Shown one piece after another: positions 1-7,778 of a stretch of DNA of 64,000 nt. The notes below the pieces were generated by a model that saw nothing but the letters and a program-made list of their open reading frames with translations, was not told where the DNA came from and searched no databases. Numbering within the stretch: the stretch's first letter is position 1; each line of letters opens with the position of its first letter. The stretch is from Psychrobacter sp. P11F6 (GTDB lineage Bacteria > Pseudomonadota > Gammaproteobacteria > Pseudomonadales > Moraxellaceae), in NCBI RefSeq assembly GCF_001435295.1, contig NZ_CM003594.1, positions 868,001 to 932,000 of the forward strand. Reading direction: 5' to 3'. A program made the position numbers and the translations under genes.

Positions 1-129
1 CTCGACTGTGAGACGTTCAGAACGCGGCAAGTCTGCTGGCATTTTAGCTTTGGCATATTCAATATTCATTTGAGTGGCAATACGATTGTCATTACTCATG
101 ATGGGCGCGTCGTAAGGATAAGTTTTCAT
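1..129 (-). CDS. nadA: Quinolinate synthase NadA, N-terminal fragment
   Basis: An open frame of 43 codons starts with ATG at 129 on the minus strand and runs off the left edge. The start is supported by AAAGG about 7 bases upstream. The visible N-terminus contains no catalytic motif, so the name rests mainly on context: the gene is divergent from a NrtR-type NAD regulator, shares an operator palindrome with nadC, and nadA is the usual partner of nadC in de novo NAD synthesis (iminoaspartate plus dihydroxyacetone phosphate to quinolinate, a 4Fe-4S enzyme). Another NrtR-controlled gene is possible. The upstream sequence to the left of the window would settle it. Confidence 0.6.
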   Translation of the reverse strand, partial: MKTYPYDAPIMSNDNRIATQMNIEYAKAKMPADLPRSERLTVE

Positions 130-215
130 AGATGCAAACCTTTTAGGCAGTAACGACAAGCAATATGCCGCTAAAAATAAGTCAATTAATACCGCTGGCT
201 AATCAGATGTTTTAA

Positions 216-236
216 TTATGCTCATTTTGAGCATAA
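216..236. promoter_or_regulatory. Probable NrtR operator between nadA and nrtR
   Basis: A perfect palindrome with 9-base arms and a TTT centre; its core is ATGCTCATTTTGAGCAT. It sits in the 285-base divergent intergenic region. A copy matching at 19 of 21 positions lies just upstream of nadC at 1609-1629. Sharing between the two NAD-synthesis promoters and the regulator's own promoter makes it the best candidate for the NrtR binding site. The assignment is inference from position and recurrence. Confidence 0.65.
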
Positions 237-414
237 ATACAAGTATTTTTTATACATTTATGATTTGTACATTTATGATTTACAAAGACTCATTTTATAT
301 AATTACAACCACGAACTATGATAGTCGTTGATTCAAGCTATACTGAGCAAATGGTCAACAGCTTAGCAGTTGAGCTTTATTTAATAATTAAAATAAAAGG
401 TAATCACTAAAGTC

Positions 415-1503
415 ATGACGTTGTCTTATTCACACGCGCATCAGCAAGGTAGTGGCACCACAGAAGTCGTGGCCGTGCTAGTCGCCATTACTGAGCATAC
501 CGCTCGGGTCTTAACCGTTGATCAAGGAAAGCTGTTACCCAATGGTCCATTGATGCCGTTGCATCGCTCATTGCAAGCGGGTGTGCGCCAATGGGTTGAG
601 GAGCAAACACAGCAACCACTTGGTTATTTGGAGCAGCTCTATACCTTTGTCGATACCAATAGGCGCAATGTTGATGGTCACGCATTGGTCTACGTGAGCT
701 ATTTGGGACTGGTGCAAGAGACACAAACGCAGCAGCTACAAAGCCAAGCATTGTGGCGCGATTGGTATGATTACTTTCCTTGGGAAAATCATTTGGATGG
801 CATACCTAGCATCATTATGAGTAATATTGTGCCAGGATTATTGAGCTGGGCAGATAGCGCTAAAGATTCAGGCATCCAGCAGCGCCGCCGTCAGCGTATT
901 GGTTTATGTTGGGGTGTAAGTGAAGCGCTCTTAGTGGGTGATATGACCACAAGTGAAAATGCGGATAATGAATACACAGCCTATGAGCATTATGAAAATA
1001 GAGAGTGGGTCGCTGAGCATGTGTTACTGCGCTATGAGATGCTGTATGAAGCGGGGCTGATACCGGAAGCACCAAACTATCCACCCAGCTATTCAATGAA
1101 TCATCAAAGCGTCCATCAAAGTGCTCACCAACCGAGCCATCAGAATAAGCTACCTGAAAACTGGTCACAGCTCATTGGGGTGCCGATGTATTATGATCAT
1201 CGCCGAGTGATTGCAACGGCTATTTCACGGCTGCGTGCCAAAATTGAATACCGACCGCTTATTTTTGGCTTGATGCCAGATGTATTTACCTTGTCACAAT
1301 TACAACAAAGCGTAGAAGCGCTCTCAGGAGTGCGCTTGCACAAGCAAAATTTCCGTCGTTTGCTAGATTCACAAAAACTTGTGATGGAAACAGGACAGAG
1401 TAGTAGCGCCCAACGTGGTCGTCCTGCCAAGCTTTATCGATTTCGTCATGATATTGAACTACAAAGCTTATTGATGGATAGTAAGTTGCCTAAGCGTAAA
1501 TAG
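415..1503 (+). CDS. nrtR: NrtR-type Nudix-related transcriptional regulator of NAD metabolism
   Basis: A 362-residue protein. Residues ~15-105 resemble a Nudix fold but the catalytic Nudix box is degenerate: the region around RQWVEEQTQQ keeps the E-E pair, while the glycine/glutamate pattern before it is lost. This fits a sensor of NAD breakdown products rather than a hydrolase. Residues ~270-350 form a winged-helix-like segment (RPLIFGLMPDVFTLSQLQQ ... FRRLLDSQKLV ... GRPAKLYRF) typical of the NrtR C-terminus. It is transcribed away from nadA and followed by nadC. Shared palindromes at 216-236 and 1609-1629 suggest autoregulation and control of nadA and nadC. A histidine-rich, low-complexity stretch at ~235-245 (NHQSVHQSAHQPSHQ) is an unusual linker. 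AAAGG lies about 14 bases before the ATG, a weak ribosome site. Confidence 0.75.
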   Translation: MTLSYSHAHQQGSGTTEVVAVLVAITEHTARVLTVDQGKLLPNGPLMPLHRSLQAGVRQWVEEQTQQPLGYLEQLYTFVDTNRRNVDGHALVYVSYLGLVQETQTQQLQSQALWRDWYDYFPWENHLDGIPSIIMSNIVPGLLSWADSAKDSGIQQRRRQRIGLCWGVSEALLVGDMTTSENADNEYTAYEHYENREWVAEHVLLRYEMLYEAGLIPEAPNYPPSYSMNHQSVHQSAHQPSHQNKLPENWSQLIGVPMYYDHRRVIATAISRLRAKIEYRPLIFGLMPDVFTLSQLQQSVEALSGVRLHKQNFRRLLDSQKLVMETGQSSSAQRGRPAKLYRFRHDIELQSLLMDSKLPKRK

Positions 1504-1608
1504 GCGTCAATATACTACCTTGCCATCTTTATTTTGATGATTATAAAACCCTATCGGCCGCACAAAATGATGACGGTTCCTTGCGAGGCTGTTAACTTTA
1601 CGCTATAT

Positions 1609-1629
1609 TTATGCTCATTTTGAGTTTAA
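1609..1629. promoter_or_regulatory. Probable NrtR operator upstream of nadC
   Basis: The half site ATGCTCA, a TTT spacer and TGAG repeat the palindrome at 216-236, with 19 of 21 positions identical; the distal half ends TTTAA instead of CATAA. It lies 45 bases before the nadC start, where it could block transcription. Function is inferred from recurrence. Confidence 0.6.
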
Positions 1630-1673
1630 TTGCATCAGCATATATGAACGCCACGTTTATTTAAGGGTTAAAA

Positions 1674-2534
1674 ATGACAGTTAAAAAAGAACCAGCATTG
1701 GATGACGTATTGCTCAAACCTTTAGTTGAAGCTGCGCTAACTGAGGATTTGGGCAGACGCGGGGATGTCACATCACAAGCCACCATTCCAGCCGATATGC
1801 AAGCGAAGTTAGAGATTAAAGCGCGGCAAGCAGGCGTGATATGTGGTATGGATTTGGCACGTTTATCGTTTGCGATGGTTGATTCTCAGATTGAGTTTGT
1901 GGCTCAAGTTGCTGATGGTGAATGGGTTGATGCGGGTACAGTCTTGGCTAGTGTGCGTGGTAATGCGCGCCATTTGCTGACAGCAGAACGTACCGCGCTC
2001 AATTTTATGACCCACTTGAGTGGCATTGCGACAGATACCAGAAAAATTGTAGATAGTGTGGCAGAGTATCCTGCGCAAATTACTTGTACACGTAAGACCA
2101 TTCCAGGCTTGCGCATTGTACAAAAGTACGCGGTACGCTGCGGCGGCGGGCGCAACCATCGTTTGGGACTGGATGATGCTATTTTAATCAAAGACAATCA
2201 TATTGCTATCGCTGGTGATATAAAGACTGCGATTAGACAAGCACAAAACTTCGCTGGGCATTTAATTCCCATCGAAGTAGAAGTCGATAATTTAGCGCAA
2301 CTAGCGCAGGCATTAGACGCTGGCGTGAGCTTGGTGCTATTAGATAATATGTCCCCTGAAATGCTAGCGCAGGCAGTAACGATGTGTAAAGGTCGCGCTA
2401 GAACAGAAGCTTCAGGTGGTATTACTCCTGAAACGGTGCAAGCCGCGGCAAAAACGGGTGTTGATTTTATTGCCATGGGTTATTTGACGCACAGTACCAC
2501 GGCATTAGATATTGGTCTTGATTTTAGTGCATGA
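1674..2534 (+). CDS. nadC: Nicotinate-nucleotide pyrophosphorylase (carboxylating)
   Basis: A 286-residue quinolinate phosphoribosyltransferase, which converts quinolinate and PRPP to nicotinate mononucleotide in the cytoplasm, the last step unique to de novo NAD synthesis. Family landmarks are EDLGRRGDVTS near the N-terminus, the catalytic-barrel segments TAERTALNFMTHLSGIAT and TRKTIPGLR, the GGGRNHRLGLDDAILIKDNH block, and the phosphate-binding EASGGIT near the C-terminus. Length is normal for the family. AAGGG lies 7 bases before the ATG. It sits alone downstream of nrtR with its own operator-like palindrome, so control by NrtR is likely. Confidence 0.97.
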   Translation: MTVKKEPALDDVLLKPLVEAALTEDLGRRGDVTSQATIPADMQAKLEIKARQAGVICGMDLARLSFAMVDSQIEFVAQVADGEWVDAGTVLASVRGNARHLLTAERTALNFMTHLSGIATDTRKIVDSVAEYPAQITCTRKTIPGLRIVQKYAVRCGGGRNHRLGLDDAILIKDNHIAIAGDIKTAIRQAQNFAGHLIPIEVEVDNLAQLAQALDAGVSLVLLDNMSPEMLAQAVTMCKGRARTEASGGITPETVQAAAKTGVDFIAMGYLTHSTTALDIGLDFSA

Positions 2535-2756
2535 TTTTCAACATGGCTGTCTTCACCTGCCTGTCTTCACATACCTGTTTTAGCGATTAGGCTTTATGAG
2601 GTTTTTTACCCGCCAAATAGTGGTTGACTGGTCAATGTTAAGTATCTGTTTTTATAGATAGTCTGCTGTCAGAAAGGTAAGCAAAGTTAATGATTTAATT
2701 AGCTTATCTGCCTATGATACAATATAAACTACAAAGTTATTGTTAACCATCTATTG

Positions 2757-2783
2757 GGTCATCGTTGCACTCGCACGATGACC
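2757..2783 (+). promoter_or_regulatory. Stem-loop in the leader of the MarC-type gene
   Basis: GGTCATCGT pairs perfectly with ACGATGACC around a 9-base loop, 44 bases before the gene start. A short pyrimidine stretch (TTATCTTTTT) follows, so it could be a weak terminator or attenuator. It could also close transcription from nadC. No ligand-binding structure is recognisable. Confidence 0.4.
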
Positions 2784-2826
2784 TTATCTTTTTGCCCGAT
2801 TTGACTAATAGACAAGCGAGCGCTCA

Positions 2827-3468
2827 GTGAATACTGAAATCATCAAGATAATCTTAGCCTTTATGGTACTGATTAATCCCTTTAGCGCTTTGACGTTATT
2901 TTTGGATTTGACCCGTGGTTATTCGATGAATAATCGACGCAAAGTGGCGCGTGTTGCTTGTTTGACGATTTTTATCACTATTAGTTTCTTTACGGTAGCA
3001 GGCGAGACATTACTAAAAGCACTTGGTATTTCTATCGGCTCGTTTCAGCTGGCAGGTGGTATCTTGGTGTTTTTGATTGCTCTTAATATGATGAATGGCG
3101 ACGGTAATCCCGTGAAGCCCGATCAAGAAAACTTCGATGTTGACCATGTGCAAGACGCGCCGCCCACCATGGCAGCAGCGGTTGTGCCGATCGCTATTCC
3201 AATGATGATTGGACCAGGTGGTATCTCGACGGTGATTATTTATTCTTCACAAGTCTCTGGTATTTTGCAGGTATCTGCCATATTGATTGCTGGTTTATTT
3301 ATCAGTCTGTTTTGTTATCTAGCACTGATGGCGGCAGGTCGTATCAGTCGCTTGCTGGGTGATACTGGATTGAACATCATGAGCCGAATTATGGGGATGT
3401 TATTGGCGGCAGTTTCTATCGAAATTATCGTTAATGGCTTACGCACTTTATTTCCTGATTTAGTGTAA
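2827..3468 (+). CDS. MarC/YchE-family inner-membrane protein
   Basis: A 213-residue, strongly hydrophobic protein with about six membrane segments. The family pattern is clear: an N-terminal LINPFSALTLFLDLTRGY segment, a central IPMMIGPGGISTVIIYS block and a C-terminal SRIMGMLLAAVSIEIIVNG helix. MarC/UPF0056 proteins are multipass inner-membrane proteins of unsettled function; the old link to multiple antibiotic resistance has not held. Between the first and second halves there is an acidic cytoplasmic loop (GDGNPVKPDQENFDVDHVQ). The start is GTG with only a poor ribosome site. A stem-loop precedes the gene and a palindromic repeat follows it. Confidence 0.85.
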   Translation: MNTEIIKIILAFMVLINPFSALTLFLDLTRGYSMNNRRKVARVACLTIFITISFFTVAGETLLKALGISIGSFQLAGGILVFLIALNMMNGDGNPVKPDQENFDVDHVQDAPPTMAAAVVPIAIPMMIGPGGISTVIIYSSQVSGILQVSAILIAGLFISLFCYLALMAAGRISRLLGDTGLNIMSRIMGMLLAAVSIEIIVNGLRTLFPDLV

Positions 3469-3516
3469 TGACGCTGCTACGTTATGTTTGTCCGTCATTT
3501 TTTTGACTTATTCCTC

Positions 3517-3583
3517 TTAGGGCGTGTTGTGTATTCAACCCTAGCACTGACAGTGCTGATTTATGAATGTTTAATACGCCTTA
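3517..3583. repeat. Palindromic intergenic element, MITE-like
   Basis: A roughly 67-base imperfect inverted repeat centred on the perfect core AGCACTGACAGTGCT (3543-3557). The outer ends read TTAGGGCGTGTT on the left and TTAAGGCGTATT on the opposite strand at the right. A half-element with the same end lies at 28176-28203. It fits a small non-autonomous mobile or repeat element between two unrelated genes. No coding capacity. Confidence 0.55.
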
Positions 3584-3761
3584 ATGAAAAGCACGTGTTA
3601 ACTCATATCAAATTTAAACACCAAAGATTCGGTTAGAAGTCATTTTTGGAGAATAGTCATGTCTTAAGCTATGGCTAATTAATCACCAAAAGTATTCGAA
3701 AAAACACCATTCATAAAAATATGTTACAGTGGACAGACAACTATTATCATAGGAGTTAGTC

Positions 3762-5144
3762 TTGAGTAATAAAAGAATTGCTATTTTAGGTGCAGGTCCA
3801 AGTGGTTTAGCACAATTACGCGCTTTTGAAGCGGCTCGTTTGGCTGGCGCAAAAAACTTACCTGAGATAGTGTGTTATGAAAAGCAAAACGCTATTGGTG
3901 GCATGTGGAACTATAGCTGGCGCACAGGATTAGACAGAAATGGTGAGCCTGTTCACGGTAGTATGTACCGTTATTTGTGGTCCAATGGTCCCAAAGAGTG
4001 CTTAGAATTTGCTGATTATTCGTTTGACGAGCATTTTGGTGAAGCGATCCCCTCGTACCCACCGCGTGAAGTCCTAAAAGACTACATTATGGGGCGTATC
4101 GATAAACAAGATATCCAAAAATACATCCGTTTTGAATGCTCAGTACGTTGGGTGTCATTTGATGATGAGACGCAAAAATTCACCGTGACGGTGATGAATC
4201 ATAAAACCAATGAGCAAGAAGTGGAAGAGTTTGATTATGTCGTCGTGGCGACGGGTCATTTCTCCACGCCCAACATGCCTTACTTTGAAGGGTTAGAAGC
4301 TTTCCCCGGTCGCATTCTGCACGCGCATGATTTTCGTGACGCCTTAGAGTTCAAAGACGAAGATATTTTGCTCATCGGCAGTAGTTATTCAGCCGAAGAC
4401 ATTGGCACGCAGTGCTATAAGTATGGTACCAAATCAGTCACTATCAGCTATCGCACGCAAGCGCTCGGCTATGATTGGCCAGATGGCATCAAAGAAGTGC
4501 CTTTGGTCACCCATTTTGAAGAAGATGTGGCGCACTTTGCCGATGGTAGCAGCCAAAAATTTGATGCCATTATTATGTGTACTGGTTACCTGTTTCATTT
4601 CCCCTTTATGCCCGATGAGCTACGTCTGCAAACGCATAACTGCTTATATCCAGCCAACTTGTACAAAGGGATTTTCTGGCAGCCAAACCCAAAGCCCATT
4701 TATTTAGGTATGCAGGATCAGTATTTCACCTTTAATATGTTTGACGCTCAAGCATGGTATGCACGTGATGTGATGATGGGCGATATCGAATTGCCTGAAT
4801 TGGTACACCGTGAAGCAGATGAGAAAAAGTGGTTGGCAACTTACGTGAAGTGCGTGACGGTCAGTGACTCAATCGATTTTCAAGCCGCTTATATTCGTGA
4901 TTTAACCAATGCGACCGATTATCCAGAATTTGCTGTTGAAAAACAAGGTGAAATCTTAAAAGAATGGCAAAAAGATAAAGCCGATAATATCATGACCTTT
5001 AGAGAAAAGGCGTATCGCTCTACGTTAACAGGCACGCTATCGCCTGAGTTGCCAGAGCCTTGGTTGGACGTCCTTGATGACTCGCTTGAGCATTTTTTGA
5101 ACTTAACCTTCGTTAAGCCTAAAAAGCGTAAAAAAGTATCGTAA
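3762..5144 (+). CDS. tmm: Trimethylamine monooxygenase (flavin-containing monooxygenase family)
   Basis: A 460-residue FAD- and NADPH-dependent monooxygenase. The FAD fingerprint GAGPSG is at residues 10-15 and the NADPH-binding GSSYSAEDIG lies near residue 206. Stretches such as MYRYLWSNGPKECLEFADY, HAHDFRDALEFKDE and MFDAQAWYARDV closely resemble, from memory, the Methylophaga bacterial FMO and roseobacter Tmm, which oxidise trimethylamine to trimethylamine N-oxide. The length matches Tmm (about 450). The start is TTG, preceded by AGGAGTT at good spacing. It is a single-gene unit with its own terminator; no TMAO demethylase or transporter is adjacent. In a cold or marine bacterium the product could serve as an osmolyte or piezolyte. 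Substrate is inferred from similarity. Confidence 0.85.
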   Translation: MSNKRIAILGAGPSGLAQLRAFEAARLAGAKNLPEIVCYEKQNAIGGMWNYSWRTGLDRNGEPVHGSMYRYLWSNGPKECLEFADYSFDEHFGEAIPSYPPREVLKDYIMGRIDKQDIQKYIRFECSVRWVSFDDETQKFTVTVMNHKTNEQEVEEFDYVVVATGHFSTPNMPYFEGLEAFPGRILHAHDFRDALEFKDEDILLIGSSYSAEDIGTQCYKYGTKSVTISYRTQALGYDWPDGIKEVPLVTHFEEDVAHFADGSSQKFDAIIMCTGYLFHFPFMPDELRLQTHNCLYPANLYKGIFWQPNPKPIYLGMQDQYFTFNMFDAQAWYARDVMMGDIELPELVHREADEKKWLATYVKCVTVSDSIDFQAAYIRDLTNATDYPEFAVEKQGEILKEWQKDKADNIMTFREKAYRSTLTGTLSPELPEPWLDVLDDSLEHFLNLTFVKPKKRKKVS

Positions 5145-5165
5145 ATAGTAAAAGTGTCAGATTCC

Positions 5166-5206
5166 AAAAAGCCAAACGCATTTATACAAGGTGTTTGGCT
5201 TTTTTT
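5166..5206. terminator. Bidirectional intrinsic terminator between tmm and the LysE/ArgO gene
   Basis: AAAAAGCCAAAC pairs with GTTTGGCTTTTT around a 15-base loop, with a T-tract on both strands. It lies between two convergent genes and can serve both. Confidence 0.85.
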
Positions 5207-5278
5207 ATACTTATATTCATATGTAGGGACTGTGTTAATGGTTTAGCCTATCACCTATTTTTGCCTTTATCGCTGTTT

Positions 5279-5881
5279 TTAACTTTGGTACAGATGCCAC
5301 GCCAAATACAACATGAGTATCCCTACCAAAGCATCGAGTATATTCCACGCTTTTGGTTTGGCAAATAATGGTTTGAGTAATCGCGCCCCATAACCTAACG
5401 CAAAAAAGAAAAAGAATGAGGCGCTGACTGCACCGACTGCAAATGCCAGCTTACTACTAGCACCCGTTGAAACCATGCCGACGAGTACCAATGTATCTAA
5501 GTAGACGTGTGGGTTGAGCCAAGTAAAGCCAAAACATAATAACAGTGCTTTTTTTAAGCTGGTGACGACTTGTCCCTCGACGGTGAGTGCATGTGTGACG
5601 CGCACACTGGCATATAAGCTATGCAATCCATAGCCTAGCAAGAATATGACGCCAGCGAATTTTGCGATATTGACCACTTGTGGATATTGCGCCGTGACCG
5701 CGCCAAAACCGCCAACGCCAGCAGAGATTAACAGCGCATCACTGACCGCGCAAAATAAGCAGACAAAAAATATGTGCTCGCGTTTGAGTCCTTGTTTGAG
5801 TACAAAGGCGTTTTGTGAGCCAATCGCGATAATGAGCGATAGCCCAAGTAAGAATCCAGAGGTGTAGTCGGTCGCATTCAT
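5279..5881 (-). CDS. LysE/ArgO-family amino-acid exporter
   Basis: A 200-residue inner-membrane protein with about six hydrophobic segments. The family motif IAIGSQNAFVLKQG is at residues ~19-32 and FTWLNPHVYLDT sits in the second half; both are hallmarks of LysE/ArgO exporters of basic amino acids (lysine, arginine). ArgO is the closest in length and motif, but substrate cannot be read from sequence. No LysG/ArgP-type regulator is adjacent; these are often encoded next to the exporter, so control must come from elsewhere. Convergent with tmm and sharing its terminator. Confidence 0.88.
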   Translation of the reverse strand: MNATDYTSGFLLGLSLIIAIGSQNAFVLKQGLKREHIFFVCLFCAVSDALLISAGVGGFGAVTAQYPQVVNIAKFAGVIFLLGYGLHSLYASVRVTHALTVEGQVVTSLKKALLLCFGFTWLNPHVYLDTLVLVGMVSTGASSKLAFAVGAVSASFFFFFALGYGARLLKPLFAKPKAWNILDALVGILMLYLAWHLYQS

Positions 5882-6027
5882 AATAGTGTGCTTAGCATGG
5901 GGCGGATGAGAGGTGTTGACATTTTGCTTACTGGCAGAGCGGTAAAAAGCTGTTAAGATACGCTATTGAATAAATCTATGCAATACGAGCGCAATAAGCG
6001 TGCACGGGACGAGGGGCAAGGTAGGTC

Positions 6028-6792
6028 ATGGTGGTAAGTCTGACAAGAATGCTAAAGTCATTTGGGCAAGCTCAAGATGACCTGCCAACGCTAGCAGCCA
6101 AAAATGCTCAGGAGATGGCTATCAGTCAAGATATAGGGGTGACTGATAATAATAGTATAAACAATGATAAAAACGATCAAGCTGTCAGTCAGCGTTCTGT
6201 ACTGACGCCGCCTGAGCGCAGCGAACGTATTTGTGATGCTTTGGCGCAAGTGAGTGATATCAGAACGCCGACACCATTGACTGATCGCTACCTGTCCAAT
6301 CGCGCTCAGATGCGCCCGACCAATAGACCACCTTTTGACCCCGATACTTTATGGTATCTCAAACATGGACGCTGCCCGATTATGACTGAGCTTGTTGATG
6401 TGGTCGATGAAGCCACCCTAAACGCCATGCCCATCGAGGCGGTTGCGATACTAGACCGTATCAATGGTAAGTTAAAACGCTATCGTGAGTGGAGCAGTGA
6501 GCTCAACGAACAGCAACAACAGCAACATAATGAACGCCAATTTGTCATCGATAAGCTGGTTTCAGAGAGCATTCCAGAAGCCCTACATCATTATGAGCAG
6601 CTACAGCGTTTTAGTCCGCACCGTACCAAAAACAATATGGTGCAAGGAAAAATGACGGCAGGTGACATGCTGACGGATTTGTTTTTAGAGATTGATTATG
6701 AGCTTGATGAATTGTTAGATGAGCTGCATCAAACGGTGATGAATCGTTTGGCTTCAACGCACCGTTATGTCAAAAGCCGGACAAAAAGTTAA
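6028..6792 (+). CDS. Hypothetical protein, paralogue 1 of a three-gene tandem family
   Basis: A 254-residue protein with no membrane segment and no domain I recognise. Residues 1-100 are polar and probably disordered. Residues ~135-250 form a helical domain shared with the next two genes: a helix ending in RYREW, a glutamine-rich linker (NEQQQQQHN), then QFVIDKLVSESIPEALHHYEQL, a variable loop, and a long terminal helix ELDELLDELHQTVMNRL...THRYVKSR. The other two paralogues have N-terminal membrane anchors; this one lacks it and may be cytoplasmic. AAGG lies 6 bases before the ATG. A weak terminator and a repeat fragment separate it from paralogue 2. Function unknown. Confidence 0.8.
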   Translation: MVVSLTRMLKSFGQAQDDLPTLAAKNAQEMAISQDIGVTDNNSINNDKNDQAVSQRSVLTPPERSERICDALAQVSDIRTPTPLTDRYLSNRAQMRPTNRPPFDPDTLWYLKHGRCPIMTELVDVVDEATLNAMPIEAVAILDRINGKLKRYREWSSELNEQQQQQHNERQFVIDKLVSESIPEALHHYEQLQRFSPHRTKNNMVQGKMTAGDMLTDLFLEIDYELDELLDELHQTVMNRLASTHRYVKSRTKS

Positions 6793-6850
6793 TGGCTAAT
6801 AGTTAATGCCTGTTAATTGGCATTATAAAATTAACATAATTCAGAGCTGT

Positions 6851-6874
6851 GATTAAATTGGGGACACGCCCTAA
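6851..6874 (-). repeat. Short repeat reading TTAGGGCGTGTCCCCA on the minus strand
   Basis: The same sequence type (TTARGGCGTGTCCYCA) recurs at 56770-56791, and the outer part TTARGGCGTGT also begins the repeats at 3517 and 28176. It may be a relic of an insertion-sequence end or of a small intergenic repeat. No transposase is nearby. Confidence 0.4.
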
Positions 6875-6914
6875 CACGGTTTTCACACAAGCGACGCAAT
6901 GCATAACAATATAG

Positions 6915-6939
6915 GGCTTTAATAGAGCCTTATTTTTTT
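6915..6939 (+). terminator. Probable weak intrinsic terminator after paralogue 1
   Basis: GGCTTT pairs with AGAGCC (one G-T pair) around AAT, followed by a run of T (TTATTTTTTT). It lies 120 bases after the stop and 110 before the next gene, so paralogue 1 is probably transcribed separately from paralogues 2 and 3. Confidence 0.5.
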
Positions 6940-7048
6940 GTTTAATAATAACTATCTATCTTATTTAGAATAATAAGCTATTTAAAATAATAAGAAATTT
7001 ACCAAGCTATTTAGCTAAGCCATTTTATTCAACAATTAGGATACTCTA

Positions 7049-7738
7049 ATGACTCAAGTTACTGCGATGTTTGTCATGTTCATTTTATATGGAGTGTTAC
7101 CAGTAGCTGGGTTATATCTGGGGTATCGTGGTATCAAAAAAATGACTGCGCCTAAAATGCTTGAGTACAAAGCGATGCCGCAATTGGGTTACATCCCAGA
7201 AAAAAGCTTGCCTGTTGAAGTCAAAACAGCACTCGACCAAATCAATGAAAAAGGGGAGAAGCTGCGGGTCATTTATGGCGATACCAATAATGATGGCAAG
7301 ATAGACGATAAGGACACGGTCAATGAAACCTACATTATGATTCAAAATTTAATGGACAGACATGTGCCACTTGCTGTGACTGACTATCGCCGCTTGCATG
7401 ACCTAGATGTGGGCGATGGCGCGCGCGCTGACACGACCAAAATCAAGCACTCTAATGTGACTGGAAAAGAAGCGCTATTAGATGTATTACGTACCATTAA
7501 TACTCAGTTTGATGATTTACTGAATGCCTCTTATCATCAAGATGGTCAAAAGCTGCTGGCGACCAACCGCTATCTACAAAAACGCTTTAATAATCCTGCT
7601 GCTACTGCAGATATGCAAAAGCTCGATAGCAATGTTAGTAGTGTCAATAGTGCTAATGCCGATATAGAAATTAAAGCGATTGAAAATCCAACTGGCGCAA
7701 CTGGTAAGAATGTGAGTGCTGAGAATATTAAACTGTAA
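7049..7738 (+). CDS. Membrane-anchored hypothetical protein, paralogue 2, with an EF-hand-like loop
   Basis: A 229-residue protein. Residues ~5-24 form one membrane segment followed by basic residues (YRGIKKM), suggesting an anchor with a cytoplasmic body. The family domain runs from ~55 to 190: a helix ending KLRVIYG, then YIMIQNLMDRHVPLAVTDYRRL, a loop, and FDDLLNASYHQDGQKLLATNRYLQKR. Where paralogue 1 has a glutamine-rich linker, this protein carries DTNNDGKIDDKD (residues 78-89), which fits the D-x-N-x-D-G-x-I-D-x-x-D pattern of a calcium-binding EF-hand or dockerin loop. The C-terminal ~40 residues are probably disordered. AGGA lies before the ATG. It is 40 bases upstream of paralogue 3 and likely shares its transcript. 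Function unknown. Confidence 0.82.
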   Translation: MTQVTAMFVMFILYGVLPVAGLYLGYRGIKKMTAPKMLEYKAMPQLGYIPEKSLPVEVKTALDQINEKGEKLRVIYGDTNNDGKIDDKDTVNETYIMIQNLMDRHVPLAVTDYRRLHDLDVGDGARADTTKIKHSNVTGKEALLDVLRTINTQFDDLLNASYHQDGQKLLATNRYLQKRFNNPAATADMQKLDSNVSSVNSANADIEIKAIENPTGATGKNVSAENIKL

Positions 7739-7778
7739 AGGCAAAGTGGTGTGATTAAACGATGAAGAGTAAGGGTAT

